Shown here piece after piece: positions 4,424 through 5,893 of a stretch of 5,893 nucleotides of DNA. Positions within the stretch are counted from its first letter, which is position 1, and each line of letters starts with the position of its first letter. The notes under the pieces are model-generated. The model did no database searches. It saw only the letters and a program-made list of their open reading frames with translations, and had not been told where the DNA came from. Origin of the DNA: Melaminivora alkalimesophila (GTDB lineage Bacteria; Pseudomonadota; Gammaproteobacteria; Burkholderiales; Burkholderiaceae_C); the NCBI RefSeq assembly GCF_000282995.1, contig NZ_ALEE01000502.1:1-5893 (forward strand), in the 5' to 3' direction. A program made the translations under genes and the position numbers.

Positions 4424-5893
4424 AAAGACGATGGCCCCACAAGCCCCTGGCGCCCGGTCTTCGAGCAGGTGCGGGCGCAGGCGGCGGCGCGCGGCGTGCC
4501 GCTGCTGGCGGTGGTGGTGCTGGTGCCCTACGCGCAGCTCATGGCCGAGGCGCGCCGGCAGTGGCAGCGGCTGCACCCCCAGGGTTTCGTGCCGCGTTTC
4601 GAGACCACGCGCAATTGGGCCGCGCAATGGCCCGGGCCGCAGGCCCACGCCTGGGCCTACCGGGGCGACCGTGCGCGCGATGCGCTCACCGTGCCGCTCG
4701 TGCTCGAGCGCGCCGGGTTGGCGGCGCAGGGTTCCCTGCTGGCGGGGCCGGTGCTGGAGATGGCGGCGCAGCTGGCGGATGCGGCCGGCGCGGTGCCCCC
4801 GCACCAGCGCGCCGCCTGGGGTGAGACGGCGCGCAGCCTGCTGCCGCTGGCGGCCGAGGGCAGCGCCCTGGACCTGGAAGCCAGGGCGGCGCGCGTTGCG
4901 CTCGAATGGGTGCTGGCGTCGCCGCGTCCTGCGGATGCGCTGTTCGCGCCTGCGGTGCGGGCGAGCGTGCGCCTGCTGGTGGCGGTGCAGGGGCTGCAGC
5001 CCGATCCGCTCGAGCAGGCGCTGCTGGCGCACTGGGGCGAGGAGGCGTGCGCGCTGGCGTTGCCGCCGGCCCAGGCCGTGGCGCCGCCCGCCACGCGGAT
5101 CGCGCTGCACGCGAGCGAAGACGCCGAGGCCGAGGCCTGGCGCACTGCCGCCTGCGTGCTGGCCCACCTGGCGGCGCGGCGCACGCCGGTGGCCCTGGTG
5201 GACAACGACCGTGCGCTCACGCGCCGCGTCCTGTCCCTGCTGCAGGGCTCGGGCGTCGCCGTGCGCGACGAGACCGGCTGGTCTTTGTCGACCACCCGTG
5301 CGGCCGCGCGCCTGATGGCGGTGCTGCGCGCCTGCGCGTGGGATGCCTCGGCCGATACGGTGCTCGACGCGCTCAAGCAGCTCGAGCCGGCAGGCCAGGA
5401 GGCGTTGCCGGCGCTCGAGCGCTGGCTGCGCCGCCAGGGCGCAGCACTGTGGGCCCCGGCAGCCAGGGAGCTGGAGGCCAGGGCGCCGTCGTTGCCCGCC
5501 GAGGCGGCGCTGGCTGCGCGCTGGGAAGGCTGGCGGGCGCCGCTCGCGGGCCGGCGCACGCTGCCGCAGTGGCTGGAGGCGCTGCGCACGCTCCTGCGCG
5601 GCTGCGGTCTGTGGCAGTCCCTGCTGGCCGACCCGGCAGGCCAGTGTTTGTTGGCCGAGCTGCGCCTCGCACCCGATGGGCTGGACGCGGAGCTGCACGA
5701 GATGGAGGGGGCCGGGCGGCGGTTCGAGCTGGCCGAGTTCATGCACTGGATCTCGGAGGTGCTGGAAGGCGCGCGCTACCGCCCCGCCTACCCGGAGGGC
5801 GCGCCGGTGGTGGTGCTGCCGCTGGCCCAGCTGCTCGGGCGGGAGTTCGCCGCGGTGGTGGTGCCTGGGTGCGACGAGAAGCGGCTGCCCGCC
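4409..5893 (+). CDS. AddB-like DNA repair protein (PD-(D/E)XK nuclease family), N-terminal part, cut by window edge
   Basis: The frame is open from ATG 4409 to the right edge: 495 codons, no stop. The region [13 protein letters not shown] (262-274), followed by [13 protein letters not shown] (287-299), and [12 protein letters not shown] (483-494) near the edge are signature strings of the betaproteobacterial AddB-like 'probable DNA repair protein' family. The last one corresponds to the AddB/RecC helicase-like motif followed by P. Members normally continue to a C-terminal PD-(D/E)XK nuclease domain, which would lie beyond the window, and act with a UvrD/AddA-type helicase in double-strand-break end processing. 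No Walker A (GxxxxGKT) is seen in the N-terminal part, consistent with an inactive helicase-like fold. Start choice is uncertain: no Shine-Dalgarno precedes ATG 4409, and an in-frame GTG at 4358 would add 17 residues. The gene is divergent from trxA across a short regulatory region. Confidence 0.85.
   Translation, partial: MTVIAKDDGPTSPWRPVFEQVRAQAAARGVPLLAVVVLVPYAQLMAEARRQWQRLHPQGFVPRFETTRNWAAQWPGPQAHAWAYRGDRARDALTVPLVLERAGLAAQGSLLAGPVLEMAAQLADAAGAVPPHQRAAWGETARSLLPLAAEGSALDLEARAARVALEWVLASPRPADALFAPAVRASVRLLVAVQGLQPDPLEQALLAHWGEEACALALPPAQAVAPPATRIALHASEDAEAEAWRTAACVLAHLAARRTPVALVDNDRALTRRVLSLLQGSGVAVRDETGWSLSTTRAAARLMAVLRACAWDASADTVLDALKQLEPAGQEALPALERWLRRQGAALWAPAARELEARAPSLPAEAALAARWEGWRAPLAGRRTLPQWLEALRTLLRGCGLWQSLLADPAGQCLLAELRLAPDGLDAELHEMEGAGRRFELAEFMHWISEVLEGARYRPAYPEGAPVVVLPLAQLLGREFAAVVVPGCDEKRLPA

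Noticed and set aside
4431..5315. Plus-strand open frame starting at ATG 4431, Arg/Cys/Trp-rich
   Set aside because: It is out of frame with the AddB-like gene, which carries the recognisable family motifs; composition is that of a shadow frame.
3962..5746. Minus-strand frame that would give thioredoxin a long N-terminal extension
   Set aside because: The extra part is antisense to the AddB-like gene and is Arg/Gln-rich low complexity. trxA has its own ATG, ribosome-binding site and normal 110-residue length.

Overview
The window looks like a chromosomal housekeeping segment of a high-GC betaproteobacterium, most likely of the Burkholderiales, with a Comamonadaceae-like feel. This rests on the strong G/C third-position bias, the trxA-rho-rpmE2 cluster, and an AddB-like 'probable DNA repair protein' divergent from trxA. 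The genus cannot be fixed from the sequence alone.

Layout, left to right. (1) 1-935, minus strand: the first 311 codons of a polytopic membrane protein that resembles GT-C/ArnT-type glycosyltransferases; its C-terminus is cut by the window edge. (2) 1059-1319, minus: rpmE2, the zinc-independent (type B) ribosomal protein L31, followed by a clear intrinsic terminator at 987-1019. (3) 1320-1532: divergent intergenic region. (4) 1533-2348, plus: an enoyl-CoA hydratase/isomerase family enzyme whose three acidic residues match delta3,5-delta2,4-dienoyl-CoA isomerase (ECH1 type). (5) 2437-3699, minus: rho, convergent with the isomerase gene, with a long C-rich leader (3700-3845) and its own extended -10 promoter. 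(6) 3962-4294, minus: trxA, thioredoxin. (7) 4295-4408: divergent intergenic region. (8) 4409-5893, plus: the N-terminal 495 codons of an AddB-like DNA repair protein, open at the right edge.

Functionally this is mostly core machinery: translation (L31), transcription termination (Rho), thiol redox (thioredoxin), recombinational repair (AddB-like) and fatty-acid oxidation (dienoyl-CoA isomerase). trxA followed by rho on the same strand is a common proteobacterial arrangement. I see no mobile element, CRISPR array, tRNA or rRNA, and no evidence for a new defence or biosynthetic system.

The most informative signals are regulatory. The rho leader is strongly C-over-G, as expected of a Rho-binding autoregulatory leader. 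A common TGTCAYAAT extended -10 motif lies upstream of rpmE2, rho and trxA. A perfect 9+1+9 palindrome covers the proposed start codon of the AddB-like gene.
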